From an uncultured Opitutaceae bacterium (GTDB lineage Bacteria > Verrucomicrobiota > Verrucomicrobiia > Opitutales > Opitutaceae): a DNA stretch of 64,000 nucleotides. Below, one piece after another: positions 33,565 through 42,515 of the stretch. Numbering within the stretch: position 1 is the stretch's first letter; each line of letters opens with the position of its first letter. The translations under genes and the position numbers were made by a program. The stretch lies in contig OX638348.1 of assembly GCA_951813085.1 (NCBI GenBank), positions 434,001 through 498,000 on the forward strand. Reading direction: 5' to 3'. Below the pieces are notes generated by a model. It ran no database searches, was not told the DNA's origin, and saw only the letters and a program-made list of their open reading frames with translations.

Positions 33565-34776
33565 ATGGCTTCGCTGAAAGAATGCTATAGCAATAGCGCG
33601 GTCGCCGTTTGCGCGGCGGTGTTCGCTACCCTGCTTCTAGCCGCTTGCAGTTCCAGCGATTCTCAAAGTGAAGATTCTGTGGAATCGGCTTCCAGCCTCG
33701 ATACGCAGACGATGAATTGGGCATTGCCGCGAGGCGGTCAGCATTTGAGCGGCTCGATTCCTGACAAGGTGATCACAAGTCCCCGGATCGCATGGAGCTT
33801 CGATGCGGGCGCACCGATATCAGGCGACGCGGGTGTGTATGACAATACCGTATACTTTGGTACGGATGACGGAGTGTTTTTCGCGTTGGATTTCGATAGT
33901 GGCGAAGAAGTATGGCGTTTTACTGGGGAGGACGTGATCGAGTCGGAACCCGCGATCACTGATGATTCGGTATTCATAGGCGCTAGCGATGGACGATTTT
34001 ATGCGCTCGATCGCGCGACCGGCGCCGTGCGCTGGGAGGCGGAGTTTCTGGACAAGGTCGTAGCAGGAGCGAATATAGTGAACGACCCAGTTTCAGGGGA
34101 ACCTCGCGTGCTCGTTGCCGGAAACGATGGTTTGTTGCGATGCATGGATACGCAGGATGGAACGGAGATTTGGTCGTATCAGACGGACAACCTCATCAAT
34201 GGATCACCCGCCATGCTGGACGATAAGCGAATTATTTTCGGTGGATGCGATTCTTTTCTCCACATCGTGGATTTAGAGAATGGCGAATCGATTGAGCAGT
34301 ATGAAACGACTGCCTATATTCCATCAACAGTAGCCGTGTATGAAGGAATTGGTTACAGTGGAAATTATGCCAATGAGGTTTTAGCCTTTGATCCAGGCGA
34401 CTTAGGCCAGCTCTGGGTATATTCGGATCGGCGGTTTCCGTTCTACAGTTCACCGGCGGTGAACGAATCATTCGTATTTATCGGCTCACGCGACAAGCGG
34501 TTGCATGCCATCGACAGGCAGACGGGTGAAGCCGCCTGGACTTTCAGGTCGTCTGGCCGCGTTGATAGCTCGCCCATAGCATTCAGCGATGCGGTAGTCT
34601 TCAGCAGCGCTGATGGCGCGCTCTATGCCGTTGCTCAGGATACCGGCGAGGAACTTTGGAAATTGGAATTGGGAGCCTCGATTATCGCCTCACCCATTTT
34701 TGCGGGGGGCCGGCTCATAATTGGAGACCAAGGGGGAACGCTTTTCTCATTGGAATCCGGAAGTAGTGAATCATAA
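33565..34776 (+). CDS. PQQ-type beta-propeller lipoprotein (BamB-like)
   Basis: A 403-residue lipoprotein; start ATG at 33565, 2 bases after the dehydrogenase stop. The signal peptide has a lipobox LAAC with the lipidated Cys at residue 26. The remainder is a beta-propeller of about seven blades with motifs such as LDFDSGEEVWRF, LDRATGAVRWEA, MDTQDGTEIWSY, IDRQTGEAAWTF and VAQDTGEELWKL, the BamB/PQQ repeat. It is compact (no large insertions), as in BamB; a scaffold role in the outer membrane is as likely as an enzymatic one. It is the third propeller of the run and sits inside the enzyme block. Confidence 0.88.
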   Translation: MASLKECYSNSAVAVCAAVFATLLLAACSSSDSQSEDSVESASSLDTQTMNWALPRGGQHLSGSIPDKVITSPRIAWSFDAGAPISGDAGVYDNTVYFGTDDGVFFALDFDSGEEVWRFTGEDVIESEPAITDDSVFIGASDGRFYALDRATGAVRWEAEFLDKVVAGANIVNDPVSGEPRVLVAGNDGLLRCMDTQDGTEIWSYQTDNLINGSPAMLDDKRIIFGGCDSFLHIVDLENGESIEQYETTAYIPSTVAVYEGIGYSGNYANEVLAFDPGDLGQLWVYSDRRFPFYSSPAVNESFVFIGSRDKRLHAIDRQTGEAAWTFRSSGRVDSSPIAFSDAVVFSSADGALYAVAQDTGEELWKLELGASIIASPIFAGGRLIIGDQGGTLFSLESGSSES

Positions 34777-34789
34777 GTTGCCATTTAGC

Positions 34790-36121
34790 ATGAGTACTAG
34801 CGCAGAAACCGCCGAGCCGAAGAAAAAGCCTACTGAAGCAGGCAATTACTTCATATCCAACTATCCTCCGTTTTCATTCTGGTCTCCGGAGAATAACAAG
34901 GAAGTGGACGAAGCATTTCTAAAGCTGCACGACGACGGCGCTTCCTTGGGGGTTTACCATCACATACCGTTTTGTCGCAAGCGTTGCCACTTTTGCTATT
35001 TCCGCGTCTACACGGACAAGAACGCTTCCGAGATCAAAGCCTATTTGGATTCGACGATTCAGGAGCTGGAGCATTTCGCGAAACAGCCACGCATCGCGGG
35101 TCGCAAACCGAAGTTCGTCTACTTTGGTGGAGGGACACCGTCGTATCTTTCCGGTGCGCAGCTTACGGAATTGACGGACCAAATGAAAGAGATTCTTCCT
35201 TGGGACGAAGCGGAAGAGGTCGCATTCGAGGGCGAACCGGGAACGCTTAATCCAAGGAAGGTCAAAGCGATCAAGGATATCGGAGTCACGCGGCTGAGTC
35301 TAGGTATCGAGAATTTCGACGACCGCATCTTGGAAATAAACGGGCGCGCCCATAAGGCTCCCGAGGTATACAAGGCGTATGAAGCGGCGCAGAGCGAAGG
35401 ATTCGACCAGATCAATATCGACTTGATCGCTGGGATGCTCGACGAGACCGAGGAAAATTGGCAGCGCAATATCGAGGAGACGCTCAAGCTTCGCCCCGAT
35501 AGCGTGACGATTTACCAGATGGAGATCCCGTACAATACGACCATCTATAAGGAGATGAAGGAAAGCGGGACGCTGATCGCTCCTGTTGCCGACTGGCAAG
35601 TGAAGCGCCGTTGGGTGAAGGAAGCTTTCGAAGCGCTCGAAAGCGCAGGCTACACTATCAGCAGTGGCTATACGGCTTTGCTCAATCCAGAAAAAACAAA
35701 ATTTGTATACCGTGATGAGCTTTGGACGGGAGCGGACTTGCTGGGGCTCGGTGTTGCCTCGATCTCGCACATTGCCGGAGTCCACTATCAGAACGTGAAC
35801 GAGATTTCTCAATACACGGATGCAATAGATAAAGGTGAGCTACCCGTTCATCGTGCTTTGAAAACGAGTAGCGATGAGAGAATGATCCGCGAGTTTCTGC
35901 TGCAGATGAAGCTGGGTCTCGTTTCTATCGAATACTTTAGGCAGAAATTTGGCGTGGACCTTCTGTCACGTTATGAGGCGGAACTTAAGGAACTCTCGGA
36001 GGAGGGATTTCTTGAATACGATAGCGAGCGCATAAGCCTGCATCGTCGCGGCCTATTGTGCGTAGACAACTTGCTCTTCAAATTTTTCCTCCCTGAGCAT
36101 GTCACCTCTCGTATTGTATAA
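34790..36121 (+). CDS. HemN/HemW-like radical SAM enzyme
   Basis: A 443-residue radical SAM protein from the ATG at 34790; the frame opens earlier within the preceding gene. The Fe-S/SAM motif is CRKRCHFC (Cx3Cx2C) at about residues 62-69 after YHHIPF, followed by the glycine motif FGGGTPSYLS and EGEPGTLN, all as in the coproporphyrinogen III oxidase-like (HemN/HemW) family. Only one such gene is here and no heme pathway genes are near, so a role in the cluster's own chemistry (radical decarboxylation, methylation or heme transfer) is more likely than housekeeping. It overlaps the next gene by 23 bases. Confidence 0.82.
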   Translation: MSTSAETAEPKKKPTEAGNYFISNYPPFSFWSPENNKEVDEAFLKLHDDGASLGVYHHIPFCRKRCHFCYFRVYTDKNASEIKAYLDSTIQELEHFAKQPRIAGRKPKFVYFGGGTPSYLSGAQLTELTDQMKEILPWDEAEEVAFEGEPGTLNPRKVKAIKDIGVTRLSLGIENFDDRILEINGRAHKAPEVYKAYEAAQSEGFDQINIDLIAGMLDETEENWQRNIEETLKLRPDSVTIYQMEIPYNTTIYKEMKESGTLIAPVADWQVKRRWVKEAFEALESAGYTISSGYTALLNPEKTKFVYRDELWTGADLLGLGVASISHIAGVHYQNVNEISQYTDAIDKGELPVHRALKTSSDERMIREFLLQMKLGLVSIEYFRQKFGVDLLSRYEAELKELSEEGFLEYDSERISLHRRGLLCVDNLLFKFFLPEHVTSRIV

Positions 36122-36695
36122 CGAAATACGTGATCCATCAGTGAAGCGAATCCCTGATTCTCTCGATCGCGTTCTCGGCGAAAGCGGCATAGCGGTCGCT
36201 ACGTTCGAATGGCTGCCGGGCGATGAAGTCCCGCAGCCCTATCGAGACCTGCTAGTCCACAAGAATGACATGACATCTACGCTGGAGTCGTTTCATGGTT
36301 CGAAGATTGGACTGAATACGTTGCGAGCGAGTTCGGACGATGCTGCCTATACGCGGGAAGTCGTTCTCTTTTCAAAAACCTCCGGCAAGCCTGTCGAGTA
36401 CGGGGCGATAGACATCCAAATCGGAGTTTACGAGGAGGAGGAGCGAGCATTGATTCTTGAAGGCGTCGAGCCACTTGGAAGCATCTTGAACCGGATGCGT
36501 CCTGGTTACACGAGCGATCCATTCGGCTATTTTTCGCTGAAGGCCTCAGATGTTTGCAGCGCCCATTTCAATTGCCCCGCAGCGCCCTCGCTTTTCGGCC
36601 GATTCAACGAGTTGGTAAGCGATGAGGGGGAGCGTCTTGCCACGATTATTGAGATATTGCCGCCAGAAGAACCGGACGGATCTGCTCGAAAATAG
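36099..36695 (+). CDS. Chorismate lyase-like (UbiC-superfamily) protein
   Basis: A 198-residue protein. LLVHKNDMTSTLESFHGSKI at about residues 50-69 and the REVVLFSKTSGKPVEYGAIDI segment resemble the UbiC/DUF98 chorismate-lyase-like fold, where an Arg and a Glu bind chorismate or pyruvate; the sequence is divergent, so activity is unproven. If active it would make 4-hydroxybenzoate (or 3-hydroxybenzoate) from chorismate and give the cluster its aromatic acid. Its first 23 bases lie inside the radical SAM gene, implying tight coupling. Two cysteines (HFNCPAAP and VCSAHF) stand near the C-terminus. No signal peptide. Confidence 0.6.
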   Translation: MSPLVLYNEIRDPSVKRIPDSLDRVLGESGIAVATFEWLPGDEVPQPYRDLLVHKNDMTSTLESFHGSKIGLNTLRASSDDAAYTREVVLFSKTSGKPVEYGAIDIQIGVYEEEERALILEGVEPLGSILNRMRPGYTSDPFGYFSLKASDVCSAHFNCPAAPSLFGRFNELVSDEGERLATIIEILPPEEPDGSARK

Positions 36696-36821
36696 GAAAT
36701 GGACAAAAATTGGAACGGAATGGATGCGCGCTAGATGCCTAGGGCCCTTGCTCGATTCCTTGTTGAGACGATTATTAGGAGTATTGATTTTTTAGAATAA
36801 GCTACCGAGAGAGATTGAGAG

Positions 36822-38093
36822 ATGGTTACTTTGAAAACAAATGATTGGGATGCGATTGTGATCGGCGGCGGCCCCGCTGGGTCGACAGCTGGCGCCTTGC
36901 TGGCGGAGAAGGGACGGAGAACACTGATTATAGAAAAATCCAAGTTTCCACGTTATCACGTGGGCGAGTCGCTCATGCCGTTTTGCTACTTCACCTTCGA
37001 TCGATTGGGGATTGTAGACCAGCTCAATGAGCGCGCATACACGCGGAAGCATAGCGTTCAGTTCGTGACGCGCGACAGCCAAATGTCGGCGCCTTTCTAC
37101 TTCTTTCAGCACTTGGATCATCCTGCGGCCACGACCTGGCAAGTGAAACGATCCGAATTCGATGAGCTTATGCTGAACAATGCTCGAGACAAGGGCGCCG
37201 AGGTGCTGGAAGAAACTCAAGTCGTCGACTTCATTTATGAGGACGAGCGCGTTGTCGGAGTCATTGCGGAAGGAGAGGATGGCGAGCGATCCGAGTTCCG
37301 CGCTTCTATCACGGTGGATGCAACCGGAAGAGATAGCCTGTATCAAACGAAGCGCCGCTGGCGCAAGCGCGACCCGAAGCTCAACAAGATTGCGATCTGG
37401 ACCCTTTACAAAGGGGCGAAGCGTGATCCCGGATTGGACGAAGGGGCGACTACGGTTGCCTATCTGGAGGACCGCGGCTGGTTTTGGAATATACCCATGC
37501 GGGACGATATCGTCAGCTCGGGCATCGTGGCCGAACGCGACTATCTTTATCGGGACACTAGAGACCTGAAAGAGATCTTTGAACGAGAGATCGAGAACAA
37601 TGTTTGGGTCAAGGAACACCTTTCTTGCGGCGAGCAATTCGGCGAGTACTGGGTTACCGGAGAGTATTCCTACCGATCCGAGCACTGCGCGAGCGATGGA
37701 ATCGTCCTGATTGGCGATGCATTTGCGTTTCTCGATCCCGTCTTCTCCTCTGGTGTTTTCCTAGCCTTGAAAAGCGGCGAAATGGCCGCGGACGCCATCG
37801 ATGAGGCGTTGGCGGCTGGCGACACGTCCGCTTCACGATTCAATGATTATGGCGAGCAGCTCTGCGGCGCGATCGAAACCATGCGCAATCTGGTGTATGC
37901 ATTCTACGACAACGAGTTCAGCTTTGGTAAGCTCATCCGGGCTCACCCCGATCTGCGCGGCAAGTTGACGGATTGCCTAATTGGCGACTTGGTGGACAAG
38001 GACTATACCGATCTGATGTCGGCGATCTCCGAAATTACTACGCTACCCGAGCCATTGGCGCATGGTCGGGTCGCCCAGCCTTCCAAGATCTAG
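36822..38093 (+). CDS. Flavin-dependent halogenase-family / FAD oxidoreductase
   Basis: A 423-residue FAD protein. The dinucleotide motif is GGGPAGSTAGALLAEKG at about residues 13-29, the GESLMPFC loop is typical of halogenase-like flavoproteins, GWFWNIPM carries the WxWxIP motif of flavin-dependent halogenases, and VLIGDAFAFLDPVFSSGV is the second FAD motif. Members lacking activity as halogenases are known, so chlorination or bromination, oxygenation or dehydrogenation are all possible. An aromatic substrate would fit the adjacent chorismate-lyase-like gene. A GAGAGATTGAGAG ribosome site lies upstream. No halide or dedicated flavin reductase gene is nearby. Confidence 0.82.
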   Translation: MVTLKTNDWDAIVIGGGPAGSTAGALLAEKGRRTLIIEKSKFPRYHVGESLMPFCYFTFDRLGIVDQLNERAYTRKHSVQFVTRDSQMSAPFYFFQHLDHPAATTWQVKRSEFDELMLNNARDKGAEVLEETQVVDFIYEDERVVGVIAEGEDGERSEFRASITVDATGRDSLYQTKRRWRKRDPKLNKIAIWTLYKGAKRDPGLDEGATTVAYLEDRGWFWNIPMRDDIVSSGIVAERDYLYRDTRDLKEIFEREIENNVWVKEHLSCGEQFGEYWVTGEYSYRSEHCASDGIVLIGDAFAFLDPVFSSGVFLALKSGEMAADAIDEALAAGDTSASRFNDYGEQLCGAIETMRNLVYAFYDNEFSFGKLIRAHPDLRGKLTDCLIGDLVDKDYTDLMSAISEITTLPEPLAHGRVAQPSKI

Positions 38094-38178
38094 TCTCCCG
38101 AGCTGATGCAAAAGCAATCGAACGCGACTCGCCTGGGCGAAGTATGCTTTCTTGGGGACCTTTTTCACTGGTTTTTAG

Positions 38179-38231
38179 CCTGAAATCGAACATGGTTGGG
38201 GTTTCCTTCAGACTTGATTTCAGGTCTTTTT
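38179..38231 (+). terminator. Candidate terminator inside the long run
   Basis: A 9-bp inverted repeat (38179-38187 and 38216-38224) with a 28-base loop is followed by TCTTTTTC. It sits between the halogenase-like and glycosyltransferase genes, which are 154 bases apart, the widest gap in the run, so the run may be two transcription units or be attenuated here. Confidence 0.6.
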
Positions 38232-38247
38232 CAAGTCGCAGCTCAGC

Positions 38248-39546
38248 ATGAAACTAACGTTCTTAACCCCAGGTACCGGAAGCTACTACTGCGGGGCGTG
38301 CATGCGCGACAATGCCTTGGCCAATGCGCTGATCGAAGCGGGCCATGAAGCGGATCTCCTTCCCATATATTTGCCGTTGATGCTTGACGAAGAATCCGAT
38401 GGGCTAGGAACCGATTCTCCGGTTTTCTTCGGTGGAATAAACATTTTCCTTCAGCAGAAATTTTCTTTGTTCCGGCACTCGCCTGAGTGGTTCGACCGTT
38501 TGCTGAACAAGCCTGGCCTGCTCCGGTCGGCCGCGAAACGCAGCCATATGACCTCTGCCCGCGACCATGGCGCCATGTGCTACGAAATGCTTCGGCTCGA
38601 TGGGGAAATATTCAAGAAGGAGCTTGGGAAATTGTATTCATGGATTAATGACCAAGGACGCCCCGACATACTATGCCTCTCGACTGCGTTGCAATCTGGC
38701 TTCGCTCGCGAGATCAAGAAGCAATGGGACATTCCAGTAGTTTGCTACTTTCAGGGCGAGGATTCCTTTTTGGATTCACTGCCGGATGAGTATAGGGATC
38801 GCTGCTGGGAGCTGATGGCGAATCGGTGTCGCGATGCCGATCTGCTTATCGCTCCAAGCAAGTTCTATGCGCGATTGATGGAGAAACGCTTGGGCCTGGA
38901 TGAGGGCGCAATCGACGTGCAGTACAATGGGATCAATCTGGACGGATTTATTGAGCGCGCCGATCCTGCCACCCCCGCGATTGGATACTTAGCGCGAATG
39001 TGCGCCGTTAAGGGCCTGCCTCTTCTGGTTGACGCCTTTATCCAGTTACGGACAGCGCTTGGCGACGCCAACACCCAGCTCAAGATCGCGGGAGCGATGA
39101 CCGAAGGAGACATCCCTCTAGTGGATTCGCTCAAAGAGAAAATTGAGACTGCCGGTTTGAATGATTCCGTGGAGTGGCGACCGAATATTTCTCGTGAGGA
39201 GAAGCAGTCCTTCCTGAGCGAATTGTCGCTATTTACCGTACCCGTCCAGTACGATGAAGCGTTTGGACTCTATATCCTGGAAGCGATGGCTGCTTCGGTC
39301 GCAGTTGCGCAACCCAATCGATCCGCATTTCCAGAGTTAATAGAATCCACAGGAGGGGGCGTATGCGTGGATATAGAAGGCCCTGATTCGCTTGCCCTCG
39401 CGTGGAAAGACTTGTTAGTGGATTCGGGAAGGGTAATGACGCTGGGAGAACAAGGTAGACTTGGCGTAGAGAGCCAATATAGTAAGGATAAAATGAGAGA
39501 TTCCTTTATCTCTGTCATGGAATCATTGCTACAAGCGAAAACCTGA
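38248..39546 (+). CDS. GT4-like glycosyltransferase
   Basis: A 432-residue glycosyltransferase with a GT-B fold. The N-terminal domain starts MKLTFLTPGTGSYYCGACMRDNALANAL; the nucleotide-sugar-binding C-terminal region has IGYLARMCAVKGLPLLVDAF and VQYDEAFGLYILEAMAAS, the E-x7-E signature of family GT4. Usually retaining, using UDP or GDP sugars. A possible role is to glycosylate the product of the surrounding enzymes. It begins a second block after the candidate terminator, and the thioesterase gene follows 2 bases later. Confidence 0.88.
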   Translation: MKLTFLTPGTGSYYCGACMRDNALANALIEAGHEADLLPIYLPLMLDEESDGLGTDSPVFFGGINIFLQQKFSLFRHSPEWFDRLLNKPGLLRSAAKRSHMTSARDHGAMCYEMLRLDGEIFKKELGKLYSWINDQGRPDILCLSTALQSGFAREIKKQWDIPVVCYFQGEDSFLDSLPDEYRDRCWELMANRCRDADLLIAPSKFYARLMEKRLGLDEGAIDVQYNGINLDGFIERADPATPAIGYLARMCAVKGLPLLVDAFIQLRTALGDANTQLKIAGAMTEGDIPLVDSLKEKIETAGLNDSVEWRPNISREEKQSFLSELSLFTVPVQYDEAFGLYILEAMAASVAVAQPNRSAFPELIESTGGGVCVDIEGPDSLALAWKDLLVDSGRVMTLGEQGRLGVESQYSKDKMRDSFISVMESLLQAKT

Positions 39547-39548
39547 AT

Positions 39549-40013
39549 ATGAGTCGACTGGAACCGCAGCCTTATTGCTTCGAAAACAGGCGAACGATCG
39601 AGTTCGCAGAAACCGATATGGCTGGGATCGTCCATTTTTCCAATTTCTATCGATACATGGAAGTGACGGAGCATGCGTTCTTTCGTTCGTTTGGAAAAAG
39701 CGTCCATGAAATTATCGATGGGGAATCGGTAGGTTGGCCTCGTGTGCAGGCGTCGTGCGATTTCTTCAAGCCAATCCGATTCGAAGAGACGCTAATTATT
39801 CGGCTGACTATCCAGGAAATTCGCCGCCGATCGGTGCGTTACCTGTACTATTTTTTCAAAGAAACCGACGAGGGGGAAGAATTGGTCGCATCCGGACGAA
39901 TTGTTTCCGCCTGCGTGAATATCAATCGCAACACAGGAGAAATCGCTTCCATAGAGATTCCATCCATGCTGAGCGAGAAGCTCAAAGCGGCGCAAGACTC
40001 GCAAACCCTTTAA
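39549..40013 (+). CDS. Hotdog-fold acyl-CoA thioesterase (4-hydroxybenzoyl-CoA thioesterase/YbgC-like)
   Basis: A 154-residue hotdog-fold protein. The motif AETDMAGIVHFSNFYRYMEV at residues about 18-37 holds the catalytic Asp and the YbgC/4-hydroxybenzoyl-CoA thioesterase signature. It would hydrolyse an acyl- or aryl-CoA (or acyl carrier) ester. Together with the PaaK-like ligase at 40564 it could tune the CoA pool of the cluster's acid, and an aryl-acyl substrate would fit a 4-hydroxybenzoate theme. Cytoplasmic, normal length. Confidence 0.88.
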   Translation: MSRLEPQPYCFENRRTIEFAETDMAGIVHFSNFYRYMEVTEHAFFRSFGKSVHEIIDGESVGWPRVQASCDFFKPIRFEETLIIRLTIQEIRRRSVRYLYYFFKETDEGEELVASGRIVSACVNINRNTGEIASIEIPSMLSEKLKAAQDSQTL

Positions 40014-40053
40014 AGTAAACCTCAATACGAACCTATCAACTGATCTTCGAACT

Positions 40054-40557
40054 ATGAATTGGCTAGCCTACGCATTAATGACCGCCCTGTTTTTTGGGCT
40101 ATATGGAATTTTTCTACACTCGGGACAGATCGCGATGAAGGACCCTGCGATGGGACGCTATAAAGCGTTCTTGTTCGTTGGCATCGCCTACCTTGTAGTT
40201 GCGATTATCGTACCCCTAATCATGCTGAAGTATCAAGGGACTGCTCTCGCATTTCCAATGAAAGGCATTTCTCTGTCCTTCATCGCTGGAGTCCTTGGGG
40301 CATTGGGCGCATTTTGCATACTGCTTGCATTCGGGGCAAAAGGGACGCCCGCAGCGGTGATGTCTATCGTTTTCGCGGGAGCCCCGGTTGTTAACGCAAT
40401 CGTCTCGATGAGCTTGCATCCTCCTAAGGGAGGTGTATCCGCCATTCCATGGCAATTTTTCCTAGGCATCCTGCTGGCTGCTCTTGGGGGTTGCCTAGTA
40501 ACGATGTACAAGCCCGCTCCGGCACCTCCTGCAGCAGTGGCTGACAAAGGTGTCTAG
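40054..40557 (+). CDS. Single-domain EamA-like membrane protein
   Basis: A 167-residue membrane protein with five hydrophobic helices, half the ten-helix DMT/EamA unit; LGALGAFCILLAFGAKGTPAAVMSIV carries the EamA character. Half-size relatives (EmrE-like SMR or single EamA domains) act as dimers. It may export the pathway product. A Pro/Ala-rich tail ends the protein. Six bases upstream of the PaaK-like gene. Confidence 0.75.
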   Translation: MNWLAYALMTALFFGLYGIFLHSGQIAMKDPAMGRYKAFLFVGIAYLVVAIIVPLIMLKYQGTALAFPMKGISLSFIAGVLGALGAFCILLAFGAKGTPAAVMSIVFAGAPVVNAIVSMSLHPPKGGVSAIPWQFFLGILLAALGGCLVTMYKPAPAPPAAVADKGV

Positions 40558-40563
40558 ATCCTG

Positions 40564-41817
40564 ATGGGATTGCCCGATCGTCAGCTTGAATCGCTCAATT
40601 CGCTTGTAGCGACCATTTCCAAGGGAAATGCATTTTACCAGGCGAAGCTCTCTGCCTGTGGCGGAGCAAACGGTTTTGAGAGCCTAGAGGCTTATTCGGA
40701 TCGCATGCCGTTTACGACCAAGGCGGAGCTGGCGAACGATCAAGTTGAGAATGGACCCTATGGAACGAATCTTTCGTATCCTTTGGAGGCCTATACCCGA
40801 ATTCATCAAACGAGCGGAACCACGGGTCGTCCAATGGCGTGGCTCGATACTCAGGACGGATGGGATTGGGTCACCGATAATTGGAAAGACTGCTGGGAAG
40901 CTTGCGGCGCAAGAGCAGGGGACTGTTCCCTCTTTCCATTCTCATTCGGTCCGTTCCTTGGATTTTGGGCAGCGTTTGAAGCTGGATTGAAAATGGGGAT
41001 CCGGTGCATTCCCTGCGGCGGTCAAAGCAGCCTCGCGCGCTTGAAGATGATCGATCGGTACGAGCCGAATTGGATGTGCTGTACGCCTACCTATGCATTG
41101 CATTTGATCGGCGTCGCCAAGAAGGAAAACGTTGATTTATCCAATTGCTCGGTACAGAACATCATTGTGGGCGGTGAATCCGGTGGGAGTGTTCCTGAGG
41201 TGCGAGAACGTATCGAATCAGGCCTCGGCGCTCGAGTGTTCGACCATCACGGCATGACTGAAATGGGACCTGTTACTTATTCCGATAAGAATGATCCTGA
41301 TTTGCTGCGTATTTTGCATGAGTCCTACTATACCGAGGTATTGGATCCCGTTACCCAAAGTCCGGTTGCGCTCGGCGAAGTAGGCGAGCTTGTCCTTACG
41401 ACGTTAGGGCGGGCGGGGAGTCCTTTGTTGCGTTATCGCACGGGTGACCTGGTCAGGCCGGTGGCGGTTGAGAATGAAGATCCTCGGGCATTCGCTCTCA
41501 AGGGCGGGATCATTGGACGGGCCGACGATATGGTTGTGGTGAGAGGCGTTAATCTCTATCCAAGCGCCGTGGATGCAGCGGTTCGTTCGTTTGAGGGTAT
41601 AGGGGAGTATCAAGTTTCGATAGATGGCGCTGGGTCCATGGTCCAAGTTTCTATTACGATTGAGAACACCTCCTCCTTTGATGATGGAGAGCTGAAGATT
41701 TCTGTGGAAAAGAGAATGCGGGAGGTATTCGGACTGCGCATACCGATTGCAGTACTGTCAGAAGGAAGCCTTCCTCAATTTGAGATGAAGGCGAGGCGAT
41801 GGAAGATTACAAAGTAA
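40564..41817 (+). CDS. PaaK-like phenylacetate-CoA ligase-family enzyme
   Basis: A 417-residue ANL-superfamily ligase. Motifs: HQTSGTTGRPMAW (ATP/AMP P-loop) at about residues 86-98, DHHGMTEMGPV (A5) at 233-243 and YRTGDLV (A7) at 294-300, then a C-terminal domain of about 110 residues including VVVRGVNLYPSAVD. This layout is the PaaK type, which makes aryl-CoA thioesters from aryl acids, ATP and CoA. It is distinct from the shorter enzyme at 29798, so the cluster has two acid-activating enzymes, perhaps for two substrates or steps. Confidence 0.88.
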   Translation: MGLPDRQLESLNSLVATISKGNAFYQAKLSACGGANGFESLEAYSDRMPFTTKAELANDQVENGPYGTNLSYPLEAYTRIHQTSGTTGRPMAWLDTQDGWDWVTDNWKDCWEACGARAGDCSLFPFSFGPFLGFWAAFEAGLKMGIRCIPCGGQSSLARLKMIDRYEPNWMCCTPTYALHLIGVAKKENVDLSNCSVQNIIVGGESGGSVPEVRERIESGLGARVFDHHGMTEMGPVTYSDKNDPDLLRILHESYYTEVLDPVTQSPVALGEVGELVLTTLGRAGSPLLRYRTGDLVRPVAVENEDPRAFALKGGIIGRADDMVVVRGVNLYPSAVDAAVRSFEGIGEYQVSIDGAGSMVQVSITIENTSSFDDGELKISVEKRMREVFGLRIPIAVLSEGSLPQFEMKARRWKITK

Positions 41818-41827
41818 GGAATGTGCA

Positions 41828-42505
41828 ATGATCGAAATAAGAAATCTCGTTAAGAAATACCCTGGACCGACTGAAGAGGTTACCGCGCTTAACGGGCTAG
41901 ATCTTTCAGTAGGAAAGGGCGAATCCGTGGCGATAGTGGGTCCGTCTGGCTGCGGGAAAACAACGCTTCTCAATATTCTAGGCACTCTCGACTCACCGAC
42001 AAGCGGGTCGATTTCCATTGACGGCGCAGACTTGGGAGAGATGGAAACGGATGCCCGAGCCCGATTTCGCAATCGCTCCCTTGGATTTGTTTTCCAGCAG
42101 CATTTTTTGCTGCCTCAGTGCACGGTTCGGGAAAACGTGATCATGCCGCGCCTGGCTGGAGGATGGGAGGAGAGCGAAGACGCGACCCGCGATCGAGCGG
42201 ATTCCTTGCTTGATGGACTGGGCCTTGGCCACAGAAGCGAGCATCGGCCGTATCAGCTTTCTGGGGGTGAACGCCTGAGAGTCGCCATTGCCCGATCGCT
42301 AATCAATCGACCGTCCTTGGTTTTGGCCGACGAACCCACCGGTTCCCTAGACCCGTCCTTGGGCGAGCAGGTCGCTGATCTATTTGCGCAGCTGAATAGC
42401 CAGCATGGCGTGACGCTGATTACCGTTACACACAATGCGGCGCTCGCGGAACGGATGGGGGTTGCCTATCGTTTGGTCGAGGGAAAGTTGGAGCGCGCAT
42501 CCTAA
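41828..42505 (+). CDS. ABC transporter ATP-binding protein (MacB/LolD-like)
   Basis: A 225-residue ATPase with Walker A GPSGCGKTT at about residues 38-46, the signature LSGGERLRVAIARS, and Walker B LVLADEPTG. It has the short length and 'NLVKKYPGPTEEVTALNGLDLS' style of the LolD/MacB group, which drive FtsX-type permeases. A ribosome site AAGGA lies ten bases ahead of the start. It pairs with the permease that starts at 42516, 10 bases downstream. Confidence 0.93.
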   Translation: MIEIRNLVKKYPGPTEEVTALNGLDLSVGKGESVAIVGPSGCGKTTLLNILGTLDSPTSGSISIDGADLGEMETDARARFRNRSLGFVFQQHFLLPQCTVRENVIMPRLAGGWEESEDATRDRADSLLDGLGLGHRSEHRPYQLSGGERLRVAIARSLINRPSLVLADEPTGSLDPSLGEQVADLFAQLNSQHGVTLITVTHNAALAERMGVAYRLVEGKLERAS

Positions 42506-42515
42506 TCGCCATCGT

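Noticed and set aside
36792-37685. Long minus-strand open frame (297 codons) opposite the halogenase-like gene
   Set aside because: It is the mirror of a strongly supported FAD enzyme, has no ribosome site or recognisable domain, and arises from the codon pattern of the coding strand.
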